NCBI RefSeq assembly: GCF_018687715.1
Contig: NC_056760.1
Coordinates: forward strand, 42,197,501-42,261,500
Origin: Carya illinoinensis
Taxonomy: Eukaryota; Streptophyta; Magnoliopsida; Fagales; Juglandaceae
DNA: 64,000 nucleotides
Direction: 5' to 3'
In this document: piece after piece, positions 34,865 to 45,152 of the stretch
Position numbering within the stretch: position 1 is the first letter of the stretch
Layout: each line of letters opens with the position of its first letter
Notes under the pieces: generated by a model
Databases searched by the model: none
Told to the model about the DNA's origin: nothing
Seen by the model: only the letters and a program-made list of their open reading frames with translations
Program-made: the position numbers and the translations under genes

Positions 34865-35040
34865 AGCAAAGTAGTATCATAGTTGCGGTGCCTGACAACT
34901 ACAGAAGAAAAAAGTAGTGTCATAGCTATGCGGCGCCTGACAAATTACAGATGAGCAATGTAGGATCATAGCTGCAGTGCCTGACAACTACAGAAGAGCA
35001 AAGTAGTGTCATAGCTATGCGGCGCCTAACAGATACAGAA
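34865..35040 (-). repeat. Four ~45-bp imperfect tandem repeats upstream of the antisense TATA box
   Basis: Copies begin near 34865, 34907, 34953 and 34997. Each carries AGTAGTGTCATAGCTATGCG or a variant, then GCGCCTGACAA and TACAGA(A/T)GAGCAA. Two copies hold the palindromes CATAGCTATG and GGCGCC. The arrangement resembles repeated enhancer modules of strong compact promoters. Confidence 0.8.
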
Positions 35041-35459
35041 AACCTATAAAAATCATACGGATCAGAGTTGTCTGGTCTAAAACAGAGGCCACCGATTTTG
35101 TTTAAAAAAGAGAGAGAGAGAGAGAGAGAGGTTAACGGTTTAATTTTGATGAATTCTCTACTAACTTTGGTATTTTGCAAGAACACTTAAAGTATATCAC
35201 CTATATTTTTTTAAGGAAGAGTTTCAGAAGATTTTTTTTTTTTACTTGAAGTTATAGGTTTGGAGAGTATGTCGTTACAACTTAGCCAACCTTGTGCAAA
35301 GAAGTATAATCTAATTGTTGATTAAAGTAAGAGAGTTAAAAAATGACATAATCTCAAAGGCAAATATATACGGGATAGACAGTAGGTTGGTAAGCAACAC
35401 CTCCTCATTAAATTGCTATTTCTTATTTAATTCGATTTCGAGGACGAAATCTTTTTTTT

Positions 35460-35470
35460 AGGAGGGGAGA
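35460..35470 (+). other. Polypurine tract of the LTR element
   Basis: AGGAGGGGAGA lies one base before the right LTR and follows a T run. It is the expected plus-strand primer site. Confidence 0.9.
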
Positions 35471-35471
35471 T

Positions 35472-38400
35472 TGTAACAGCCCGCTAGAAATTCAATTAAG
35501 GAATTTCTATTGACTTTAGGAACCTCGTGAAAACTCTGTAAGTTTACACGAATCAACTAATCACATAAATTTTAGCCTGTCAACATAGTTAGTGTTATCA
35601 CTCACTATAGTGCCAGAAATGTGATTTTAATTATTTGAGATAGTTAAAAGTGTCAGAATACATTATAGTCTACACCACTAGGCTTAATTGAATATTTAGA
35701 ATTTTTCAGTACTAAGTTTATTACGTTTATTTTTGGAATGAATAGTAACCTTGGTAAATGTACTAAGCGCAGTGTTTTCAAAATCACAATGTGAAATATC
35801 TAAATTAGGTTAGCGATATTTTATTTGAACACTTGGCAAGATCTTAACCACACATAATGAATAGTATTAGATACTTGGCACAAAGAGAAACCATTAGATG
35901 GAATTGTGAAGGAAATCAAGGTGTGAGATCATAACACCTAAACAAAATACATATTTGGAAAATATCTTAAGAATAGAGATTTAAAATACACATGGAAAGA
36001 TTTTAGCCACCTTACTATTCCAAGTCTACTCCACATTTGGAAAATATATTAAGCTGATTTTTATAGATATTATTGGATAGAATATTTTGAGATAATCTTT
36101 TATAGATATTTTGGGTAGGAGAAAACCACACTCAACACTCAACTCCAGCCTTATCATCTCCTTTATCTCGTCCATAAGCATCTCCAGCCATCACCCACGA
36201 ACTTATCTTCATTTACACGTTCCTTTAAAAGAATATCAAACACTTTCTCTCGGACAGCTTTTAGGAGTTCTTTTGCACACCCATTTTGAAGCTTTTGTAA
36301 GTGTTTTATCATAAAGTCTCCTTCATATAAGTTGTTCCTCTTTGAGTTTAGTTTCCGTAGATATATTGTTCATATCATTCCATGGTCATTTGGTCAGTCA
36401 AAAGTATTTTTAACCATGGAAAGGTCATTTTGGGCGTGAATCTGGAGAGTATGTTATAGTTTGGAGTTTTTGACCAAGCTAATGGATAGATATTGGTCCG
36501 AAATTTTTATGGAGTATTGTTAACATGTATATATGACTATTGGTTGAGGATTTTTGCATGATTAAAGGTTTTGATGAAAGATTTTCTTAGATTTAGAAAC
36601 TTAGAAACTGGAAGAAGAAAAACAGTTTCTGTTTTGAGAAAGTTTAACTCTTTGGTGGTCTAAACCTATTCCAATGACTTTGATAATTTTATTGGAGGAT
36701 CCTAAGCATCTTATATACATGTTATATTATTATTTTGAATATATTTGATGTTAGTTTCAAAGATATGAAATTTTATGTAAAGAGATATTCAAATAAGCCA
36801 AAGTGTGGATGTTCTTGGCTAAATTTATGTTTTGGTTAATTTTTAACCATGTGATCTTGAATTAGAAGCTTATATATGTTTTAGGACATCTTTTTAAACC
36901 ATGTGATGGTTTAGTTTGAAGATCACATCTTTATAAGTCATAGATCAAAAGGTTGATCAAAACAAGTTGGAAACAAAAATCAATGGAAATAGCATATGGG
37001 AATTTCGGCCCTATGGAGTTTTTAATAGTTGTGATTAGTTTTAAATTTTTCTAAATTGATATTTGAATTGAGGATAAAATTTATATGAGGCATGTAAAGT
37101 TTGGTGACTTTTGGAGTTAGTATGCAAAATCCTTAAGTTATGGGTAAAACGATCATTTTCCTACATGCAGAGAGTAAAATAGAAATTTTACTCTTTAAGT
37201 TAGTATTTTTCCATATTTCAAATTATTAGTGATTTAGTGCTAACTTTTAGAATCACTAATTACAGTTCCTCGTGATCGCGCTTAAGGTTTTAATAAGAAA
37301 CGCGGAGATCGAGATAAGTTAGCTTTTAACTTACTAGCAGTCTACTGTGTATGTGTGCTAAGAAAAAGAACTACAGTGTATGTATGTATGTTATCATATA
37401 TGTCATGCCATGCCAAGTTATCATGTAATTATCTATTATACAGAATTTATTATGTCATCAATTTTTATCTGTTACATAATATATTCTGTCATGTATTACT
37501 GTACATTACAAATATGTCATGTTAAATATGTTGTCTGTTATATGTTATGCCATGTTACGAAATGTTACTATCTCAAGTTGGTCATGTATTTCAAGTTATG
37601 TTCAAATAACGTTATGTTACGTTAGGGCTTCAATCCTTTCGTATTCCAGTCACGTTTCATATTAAGTTTGTGTAGAATACATGGGGCCACAACAACTGTG
37701 GAGTATGTATTTACACATAGAATACATGGGGCCACAACAACTGTGGAGTATGTATTTACACATAGAATACATGGGCCACAACAACTGTGGAGTATGTATT
37801 TTTCATGTTAAGTCAAGTTTATGTAGGATACATGGGGCCACAACAACTGTGGAGTATGTATTTAACTACATTGTGATGCGTCGAATACATGTGGCCACAA
37901 CAACTGTGGAGTATGTATTTACACATAGAATACATGGGGCCACAACAACTGTGGAGTATGTATTTAACTGCATAGTGATGTGTGGAATACATGGGGCCAC
38001 AACAACTGTGGAGTATGTATTTACACATAGAATACATGGGGCCACAACAACTGTGGAGTATGTATTTTTAATGTTAAGTCAAGTTTGTGTAGAATACATG
38101 GGGCCACAACAACTGTGGAGTATGTATTTACACGTAGAATACATGGGGCCACAACAACTGTGGAGTATGTATTCTTCATGCTAAGTCAAGTTTCAGATCA
38201 AGTTCATGTCAAGTCAAGTTCAGTTTATAATTCAATTTAAGTCATGTCAATTATGTTATGTTGTACGCTAAGTTATGCTTTAATTATTTATGAATTTGAT
38301 TATGCATTTATACTTTTACTGTCATCCATGCATCATTAGTCTGTGTGGAAGTTTTTTGTTAACTTGCTGAGATTTGTAATCAAATCTCACTGTGGTAGTC

Positions 38401-38834
38401 CCAACTACCATTCCCCCCGAATGGTAGATCTTGTTACAGGACCTGAAGGAGGATCAGGAGCTGACCAACTAGACACAGTCGACTGAAAGACGGTGCGTCG
38501 TTAATGTTAATATAGTAGTTAAATTACTACTTGTACGATGGAGTTGCATCTCCAGTACTTTTTGGATCATAAGCATTTTGGACTAGTGTTGTGATCTTAG
38601 TTGTTCAATGGGTCTTTATGTATGAAGTATGTTTTAAGCAATTGAGATATTTTCAATTTGGTGCATAGTATTGCTAAAGAAAAAAAATTATCCGCTGCGA
38701 ATATTGCATAATGTTAGATGCATGTTAGGAATATTGCATCTTATATGTCATGAACGGGGGCAGGTAACCTTGTGTTGCATGTTTCGACGCTTCAAATGTC
38801 CGTCCAATCCCAAACGGAATTTGGGGGCGTCACA
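35472..38834 (+). repeat. Right LTR
   Basis: Nearly identical to the left LTR, with scattered mostly C/T and G/A differences. It is 90 bp longer, which equals two additional units of the hairpin array. It ends CACA and is followed by the GTATT duplication. Confidence 0.93.
37676..38173. repeat. Tandem hairpin minisatellite in the right LTR (10 units)
   Basis: These are the same stem-loop units as in the left LTR. One unit has lost a G (ATGGGCCAC) and another reads ATGTGGCC. With most linkers a multiple of three in total, the array stays open as a repetitive 15-residue frame (GATTTVEYVFTHRIH) on the + strand and as a similar frame on the complement; I do not treat these as genes. Confidence 0.9.
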
Positions 38835-38839
38835 GTATT
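38835..38839. repeat. Target-site duplication GTATT (right) of the LTR element
   Basis: Identical to 29668-29672, directly after the right LTR terminal CA. Confidence 0.9.
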
Positions 38840-39299
38840 ATATATTAGATTATATATATTATATCAACTATAATATAATACATTAAAACCGAAAAATCGG
38901 TAAAATTAGACGAAAAAACCGATAAAATTATAGTACATGTTTAGAATAGTGACCGGTGCGTAATCGGTTTTGAAAAATACAAAACCAGTACATACCTATT
39001 TGGTCCTAAATTTTGTCCAAAACTAGACCAGACATGACCGGTTACATCCATATAATTAGGCACTATGGTATGATAAAAACTAACAATTATCGTATAATTA
39101 GACACTATGATATTTACTCATAATCAATACTAACAATTATAAAAACTATAAGTAAAAAAACATAGGGCTAAAATAAAGATTAAAATTAAAACTAAATTTA
39201 GGGTTTTAAAAAATAGAGTTTAGTTTAGTATTTAGTGGGAAAAAAAAAAACTCCAAAATAGGATTTAAGGGGAAAAAAAAAAAAAAAAAATTGAGTTGA

Positions 39300-39642
39300 G
39301 AAGCCCAAAACGAAGCAACCCAACGATCCCAGCCCACGTTCAAGCAAAACCTTTGGTGCAAGTCTCTACCCAGTCCGGCTCCGCCGCTCGACCTTCAGTT
39401 TCTCCCTCTCATATACTTTTAGAAAAACCCAAAACCCTTCTGAGCCGATCGAGAAGGCCTTCTCCCACCTGCCCACCCACCCTCCCAGACCGTCGCCTCT
39501 CTCTCTCTATCTCTTCTCCCGCCGTGCGGCCGTCCATCGACTCCCCCTCGCCGTCCGAACTCACTGAGTCCTTAACTCTCATCGAGTCATCGCCGTGCCT
39601 CTGCCCATCGAGTCATCGACGTCAGTCCCATCACCGTGGTCC
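39300..39642 (+). other. Probable 5'UTR exon of the NMD3 gene
   Basis: This C/T-rich, GC-richer block with CTCTCTCTCTATCTC ends at a consensus donor CC|GTAAGTGC (39643). The frame covering it has no ATG start and encodes low-complexity Ser/Pro/Arg, so it looks untranslated. The next good acceptor before a coding exon is TTATCAG at 41744-41750, two bases before the NMD3 ATG. Connecting the two is inference. Confidence 0.5.
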
Positions 39643-41750
39643 GTAAGTGCCTCTTCCGTTCACTCACCATCTTCCGTTCACCGTTGATTTTAATTTGTTG
39701 GTTGATTTTCTTGTATGCTGATTTCCAGACTTTTTTGGTTGATTTTTGGTATGCTTATTTCCAGATTTTTTGGTTGATTTTGTAATTTTGTGGGTTGATT
39801 TTTTGGCGTCTGCTAGGGTTTCTAACTTTAGTGAAAAAAATGAACTGGGATCCGACTATGCTGTAACTGTAAGGGTTTCTAACTTCTGTGAAGCGCATGC
39901 GGATTATGGTACACAAAACTAGGAATGTGTTCTAGTTCTTAACTTCTTGCATTTATCAAACAATGAGGCAGTGTTGTCATTTAAAAAAAAAAATTTATTA
40001 AAATCTGATTTGGTTAAGGTTGTCGCAATTTCATTAACCCCATCAACCACTATTTTGTTTGAGAGCCATTTATAATGAGGTTAATGTGATTCACCAAATA
40101 TGCAGAAGAACGGAAAAGAAATAAAAGGGAGAAATGTTAATGTGATTCATATATATAAAGCTGTGCCATAATCCCTTGCTTGTTGCTTTACTAATATGCA
40201 AGGCTGGGTACTCGGCCGATTGCTTCTCTGCAATAGAGACTGATCACACGAGCCCAATTACAACTTAAAATTTTAAAACCAATTAATAAAATCTTAAATC
40301 CGAGGTATCGAAACTAAAAATTTTCAATATGTAGTCAGTTCTGTCAAATTTGAAGAACACTTCTGCCTTTTTATCCAATAATCGCTGGTTACTGTATGGA
40401 TGTCATATCCTCTTGGGCTGTTATGGTTATCAGCTATTAATCTGTTTGGCTGCCTAGAAGATTTCACACGTCAACAGAGAAAGGTTGGGACTGCTGTGTT
40501 TAGGCTCTTTTTTATTTTGAAAAAAAATAATTGGAACTATTGGTTTTAGATTTTAAAGATGCATATTTGAAATTAGACTTCTCGTTTTCCTATAACTTTC
40601 CTGTATTTTCTGAGAAGCCAAACTGAGGAACTTATTCGTCGGCCTTTTTTTTCACGGTTTTTTCTCTTCATACCTGATCATGAAGTTGGTGATTTGGGTT
40701 ACACATGAAGTGATTTTTTCGTGAGCTGCTTTCCAAACCGCTTCTCTTAACCGGATCTCATTCTCCGGTTATTAGGGTTGTGCTCCAGCATCGCTTTTAT
40801 TTATTTATTTGTAATTTATAAATAGGTTCGCTTCTATTAGTATTCTATATATTTTTGCCTGTAAATTTTCTTTTCGGCCTGGTTACTCGGTTTTAATATG
40901 GTTTAATCTTTTGGGAATTTACTTCAATCATTTGAAATCCGGTAAAATTGACAAGAAAGGGGAAAAAAAAAAAAAAAAGACACCTCCCCTTAGCTGAAGC
41001 AAATTTGTGTTCTACTCTTAAGCTTTGATTTTGGTTCCAAGTTTACTCTCTTTCTTTTGGTTTAATACTTGCCGTGAGTTTTCTTTGTATTCTGAGGGAG
41101 GCTGTCAATAAGCGTTATTCAAATTTGATGGAACTGACTATATATTGAAAATATTTTGTTTGGCTGCCTGGGATTTGAGATTTCATTAATTAGTTTTAAG
41201 TTGTAATTGGGCTCGTGTGATCGGTCTCTATTTCTTAAGTTGCCGTCTTGCTCTATTGAACAAACAATGTTGGATAAATGCGAAGCCAATAATAGTATAT
41301 TCAATCCCAGATACTTCTGGAATTATTTGCTTTTAATTCCTGAGCTAACTTCGTGCTGTAGTTTGTTGGGGAAACCCAGCGCCTCCTGTTGTATTTCTCT
41401 TTTATTAAGGCTGTGTTTGTGTCAGCCGAACTTATTTTCTGGGAAAAGATATTTATCTCTTGACCTGTTTGAGAAGGGGAAAAAAAGCGGTCTATGGAAA
41501 AGGATCCTTCGACGTCGATCATCTTCATACTTTGTTTTCTCCATTGCCCCAACATGAAAGGTTACTATTTCTCTGCAAACGGACGACAGCTATTAACTCT
41601 AATTTTATACAAGGGCCCGTTTAAGTTTATCATTGATGGATTTTTTCTGTTTGAATTAGCACATAAGACAGCCACTTGTACCTATTCTAGTTGATGTTGT
41701 TTCGTTCATTTCTAAATTTTAAATGTTTTTTTTGTGTTTTATCTTATCAG
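39643..41750 (+). other. Probable 5'UTR intron of NMD3 with a long inverted repeat
   Basis: About 2.1 kb between a strong donor and the acceptor just before the NMD3 start codon. It contains an inverted repeat: 40232-40304 pairs with 41161-41232, and the core 39 bp has one mismatch. The weak ORFs within it show no domain. Confidence 0.45.
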
Positions 41751-41752
41751 CC

Positions 41753-43288
41753 ATGGCTGAAGAATCAGGTATGTTTATGGTTCCCCAAACAGTCGGAAGC
41801 GTTCTTTGTTGTAGATGCGGCATTCCAATGGCACCAAATGCTGCCAATATGTGTGTGAAGTGTCTGCGCTCCGAAGTCGACATCACGGAAGGTCTTCAGA
41901 AGCATGTAATCATAATTCATTGCCCTGAGTGCGACACCTACTTGCAGCCACCGAGAACATGGCTCAAAGCCCAATTGGAATCGAAGGAACTGTTGACATT
42001 CTGCGTAAAGAGGCTGAAGAATTTGAATAAAGTAAGATTGGTGCATGCAGAGTTCATTTGGACCGAACCCCATTCCAAGAGGATCAAGGTCAGATTGAAA
42101 GTTCAGAAAGAGGTTCTTAATGGAGCAATACTTGAACAATCGTATGTGGTCGAGTATGTTCAGCAAGAACATATGTGTGAATCCTGTTCAAGGATTCAGG
42201 CCAATCCAGACCAGTGGGTTGCAGCTGTGCAACTGCGCCAACATGTTTCTCACAGGCGTACTTTCTTTTACTTGGAGCAGCTGATTCTGAAGCACAATGC
42301 TGCTGCCTCTGCCATAAAGATCAAGCAGATGGATCAAGGGATCGACTTCTTTTTCTCAAACCGGAGTCATGGTGTGAAGTTTGTGGAGTTTGTTGGTAAA
42401 GTTGCTCCAGTTAGGAGTCGCAATGACAAACAGCTTGTTTCCCATGATACTAAGAGCAATAACTACAATTACAAGTACACTTTCTCTGTTGAAATCTGCC
42501 CGATATGTCGTGAGGATTTGATCTGTTTGCCTCCAAAGGTCGCTGCTAGTTTGGGAAATCTAGGTCCTCTTGTGATTTGCACCAAAGTCACCAACAGCAT
42601 TGCTTTGCTTGATCCTTTCACCTTGAGGATCTGTTTCTTGGATGCTGATCAGTATTGGAGGGTGCCATTCAAATCTCTATCCACTAGCAGGCAGCTAGTG
42701 GAGTATATAGTGTTAGATGTGGAGATTGTTTCTTCTGAAGTTAACGTTGGTGGCTCCAAGTATTTCTTAGCTGATGCACAAGTGGCCCGTTTATCAGATT
42801 TTGGGAAAAATGATACAATTTTCTCCATCAGAACACATCTGGGCCATCTTTTGAACCCTGGGGATTATGCTCTTGGTTACGACTTATATGGAGCTAACAG
42901 TAATGATGGTGAGCTAGAGAAGCACAAAGGTCTGATCCTCCCAGAGGCAATTCTGATAAAGAAGAGCTACGAAGAGAAGCGCCAGAAGAAGCGCGGGAAG
43001 CCTCGTGCATGGAAGCTTAAATCCCTTGACATGGAAGTTGATGATAGGAAGGGTAGAGCTGAGCAAGAGAAGATGAACACTGAGTATGAACAGTTCTTGA
43101 AAGATCTGGAGGAGAACCCTGAAATGAGGTTCAATGTATCATTGTACCGTAATAGAGATTACCAGCCATCAGAGATGACATCTGTGGCTGATGGAGATGA
43201 CTTGCCTTCTGTTCCACTGGAAGAGTTGCTTGCTGATCTCGAACTAAGTGAAGAGGAGGAAGTTGCGAGTGATAGCATGATGGAGTGA
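41753..43288 (+). CDS. NMD3: 60S ribosomal export protein NMD3, complete, single coding exon
   Basis: 511 residues, close to the plant family length. I chose ATG 41753 because an acceptor AG ends at 41750 and MAEESGMFMVPQTVGSVLCC is the family-like start; the frame open upstream is intronic. The N-terminal zinc-binding region has C19-C20-x-C22, C34-x2-C37 and C57-x2-C60 (HCPECDTYLQPPRTW). Further Cys pairs follow (CESCSRIQ, CPICRED). The middle contains GIDFFFSNRSHGVKFVEFVG, typical of NMD3. Near the C-terminus a Lys/Arg-rich stretch (EEKRQKKRGKPRAWKLKS) can act as nuclear import signal, and LEELLADLELSEEEE (489-502) as a CRM1/XPO1 export signal. NMD3 binds the late pre-60S subunit and adapts it to CRM1 for export through nuclear pores. 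No disruption; AATAAA-like signals follow near 43470. Confidence 0.97.
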   Translation: MAEESGMFMVPQTVGSVLCCRCGIPMAPNAANMCVKCLRSEVDITEGLQKHVIIIHCPECDTYLQPPRTWLKAQLESKELLTFCVKRLKNLNKVRLVHAEFIWTEPHSKRIKVRLKVQKEVLNGAILEQSYVVEYVQQEHMCESCSRIQANPDQWVAAVQLRQHVSHRRTFFYLEQLILKHNAAASAIKIKQMDQGIDFFFSNRSHGVKFVEFVGKVAPVRSRNDKQLVSHDTKSNNYNYKYTFSVEICPICREDLICLPPKVAASLGNLGPLVICTKVTNSIALLDPFTLRICFLDADQYWRVPFKSLSTSRQLVEYIVLDVEIVSSEVNVGGSKYFLADAQVARLSDFGKNDTIFSIRTHLGHLLNPGDYALGYDLYGANSNDGELEKHKGLILPEAILIKKSYEEKRQKKRGKPRAWKLKSLDMEVDDRKGRAEQEKMNTEYEQFLKDLEENPEMRFNVSLYRNRDYQPSEMTSVADGDDLPSVPLEELLADLELSEEEEVASDSMME

Positions 43289-43822
43289 TGGGAAGCTTTT
43301 GTTCTTAAAACGTATTTTCCTTACCCAGAACTTCTATCGTACAAGTAAATAGATTATATTTTTGCAAAAGATGGCCGTTATGTTTTAATGTTGTAAGTTG
43401 AGTTAGTCCTGATAGTCGTGTTTTTGGATGGTTGGATGTGATGGAAGTATGAATGCAATAATTTCAATGAAATAAACCATACAAATTGGCTCTTTATAGA
43501 AGTTTGCATGTACATGAAGTACGTCAATATTTTGTAGGTCAATTCATCCATATATCTGTTGAAACTATAGAAAGATCATATCATATCTTATTGTCGACCT
43601 ACACAAGATATTAGGAAGAGTGCCTTATCACAAATTCTATACTTTTAACTCTTCATGGTTCTTTTTACTAATCGAAAATTCTGAAAAATGTATGTAGATT
43701 TTGTTTTCAAACCCAATTTATTCATTTTGTAGGAAGTGAAGGAAATGTAAATGCACAACATTTTAGAGCCAATTGTACTCATTATTTGGTAACCATTATT
43801 TCTCATCTTATCACTTAAAAAA

Positions 43823-43896
43823 TTTAGCTATCATGAAAGGTAAAATCTCCTAATTGATTTTTTTAGCTATCATGAAAGGTAAAATCTCCTAATTGA
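43823..43896. repeat. Perfect tandem duplication, 35-bp unit, 39-bp period
   Basis: TTTAGCTATCATGAAAGGTA followed by AAATCTCCTAATTGA occurs at 43823-43857 and again at 43862-43896 with no mismatch, separated by four T-rich bases. Confidence 0.9.
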
Positions 43897-44494
43897 AGTT
43901 AGACAATTAATTTGACATGAGTAATCTCCAAGTTTCATTAAAAAATGACATTAATATGACCATGGGTTAAATGATTAGCATGTTTTTATGAATGGATAAA
44001 TCATAAAAATAGCTTGTGTGGAAAGTAGACATTAATAACGGGAACTCGTTGGACATTTCCCCGAAAGGTCTAAAGTCCGGTACACTTGGACATTACAACA
44101 CCATCAAATGGACTCTTCAGAAGTTAGACATTAATCTCAATCGACACAGTTATTGGATGGATCATCGCCTAATATTCTAGCTGGGAGACTCACCTGATAT
44201 TATGGTGAAAAGGTTGTAACACAGTCTCACATCAACTCCTTTTAAAGGCTACGGAGAACATCCTAGTTATTCCTTTCAAATGTCATATAAAATACATTTG
44301 AACTTTAAATTGGTAACTGTTTCCACAATTCAAACTTCCAACATGTCCGTACAATACAATGCATATGCCAATTCATATGTCCAAAATCCAAATTTACAGA
44401 GGTAAAGCATTGTACAGAGCCTATAAAGACAACCCTTGAAAAGACTTCAGGAAGATGGTTGATTATTATTATTTAAAATTATTATTATTATTAG

Positions 44495-44670
44495 GTTAAG
44501 TTTGAATAGTGAGTTGAGAAGAAAGTTGAAAATGATTAAAATATTATTTTTTAATATTATTATTTTAGAATTTGAAAAAGTTAGATTGTTTATTATATTT
44601 TGGTGGAAATTTGTAAAAGTTGAAAATTATGAATCATGAGAAGAGATGAGATGGATTGAGTCCAAAGTGA
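44495..44670 (+). repeat. AT-rich dispersed MITE-like repeat, family A, copy 4
   Basis: Motifs run in the same order as at 27503-27690: GTTTGAATAGTGAGTTGAGA, AGTTGAAAATGATTAAAATA, TTTTTTAATATTATTATTTT, TTTGAAAAAGTTAGATTGTT, GAGATGAGATGGATTGAGTC. Confidence 0.75.
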
Positions 44671-44780
44671 GCTAGACTTTTGATCAAACTTTTGTTCAAA
44701 AACTTTTTGAAGGCTGTTCAATTAATCTTTCTCATTCTAAAAGTACTGTGGTATGAGGCAGCTAGCTATCGATATTTAGA

Positions 44781-44945
44781 TATGTTTGGATGATGAGGTG
44801 ATTTAAGATGATTTGTGAATAATAATAAATAATAAAAAAGTAATAATAAAATATTAAATAATAGCGAATAATAGTAAAAAAAAATAGATAAAAAATAATG
44901 ATAAAATATTAAATAGTAGTGGAATGATCTCGCAAACACAATCCT
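44781..44945. repeat. AT-rich dispersed MITE-like repeat, family B, copy 2
   Basis: Starts TGTTTGGATGATGAGGTGAT and ends near CGCAAACACAATCC, with AAATATTAAATAATAGCGAA and AAATATTAAATAGTAGTGGA in the core; related to 9171-9300. Confidence 0.6.
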
Positions 44946-45152
44946 AAAGGTGGTTGAAAAGTCGAGAACACCATTAGAGAAAATCCACCCCTTTTTCAGC
45001 TCCTCCTAAATATCCATTCCAGTTTTCGGTTAGTGATTCCAAAAGATCAGCGGCTACATTATCATCGAAATTTCTAAGGTTGCCCAAACTCCAAATCGGC
45101 CAAAATGATCGTGTTCCTCAACTTATCTTCAGTTCTTCATGATCAGCCTACA

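Larger units (their letters stand above)
29673..38834 (+). mobile_element. Complete non-autonomous Ty3/gypsy (Del/Tekay-like) LTR retrotransposon, 9162 bp
   Basis: The left LTR is 29673-32945 (3273 bp) and the right LTR 35472-38834 (3363 bp). Both begin TGTAACAGCCCGCTAGAAAT and end GCGTCACA. A tRNA-Met primer site TGGTATCAGAGC lies at 32949-32960. A polypurine tract AGGAGGGGAGA (35460-35470) lies one base before the right LTR, and GTATT target duplications flank the whole. The LTRs differ by roughly 1-2% by eye plus two extra repeat units in the right one, so the insertion is fairly young. Internal DNA is only 2526 bp: a gag-start/protease-start fusion remnant, unassigned sequence, and an antisense gene-like unit. 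Long LTRs, the tRNA-Met primer site and the RVYAVTQRDVDAG wording point to the Del/Tekay chromovirus branch; no reverse transcriptase or integrase remains. It must have been mobilised by enzymes in trans. Confidence 0.92.
29223..39049. mobile_element. Small terminal-inverted-repeat element split by the LTR retrotransposon
   Basis: The left end (TAGGGGTGTAAAAAAACC) and the complement of the right end (GGATGTAACCGG) form a loose terminal inverted repeat. Both ends are flanked by the identical 11-mer ATATAATTAGG (29212-29222 and 39050-39060), a target duplication in the Mutator-like size range. Without the LTR element it is about 660 bp (29223-29672 plus 38840-39049). It is rich in CCGGT/ACCGG motifs near both ends and codes for nothing recognisable. 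Because the right flank contains local near-repeats of TATAATTAGxCACTATG, part of the 11-bp match could be coincidence. Confidence 0.5.
43289..45104. other. Intergenic region between NMD3 and RLP2
   Basis: NMD3 3'UTR, a 35-bp unit in tandem (43823-43896), a family A MITE (44495-44670) and a family B MITE (44781-44945). No gene is supported. Confidence 0.6.

Noticed and set aside
34226..35040. Firm assignment of the antisense unit to an endogenous pararetrovirus
   Set aside because: The repeat-TATA-ORF order is reminiscent of one, but no movement, coat, protease or reverse-transcriptase domain is present, so origin is left open.
31877..38173. CRISPR-like array of regularly spaced repeats
   Set aside because: The units are contiguous hairpins with only two linker types inside plant LTRs. 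There are no unique spacers and no cas genes.
39296..39646. 116-codon Ser/Pro/Arg-rich ORF before NMD3
   Set aside because: It begins with a non-ATG codon, has a low-complexity composition and ends at a consensus splice donor; better explained as a 5'UTR exon.
41723..41752. Ten extra N-terminal codons (MFFLCFILSA) for NMD3
   Set aside because: They lie in the intron before the acceptor at 41749-41750, and NMD3 proteins start at the downstream Met.
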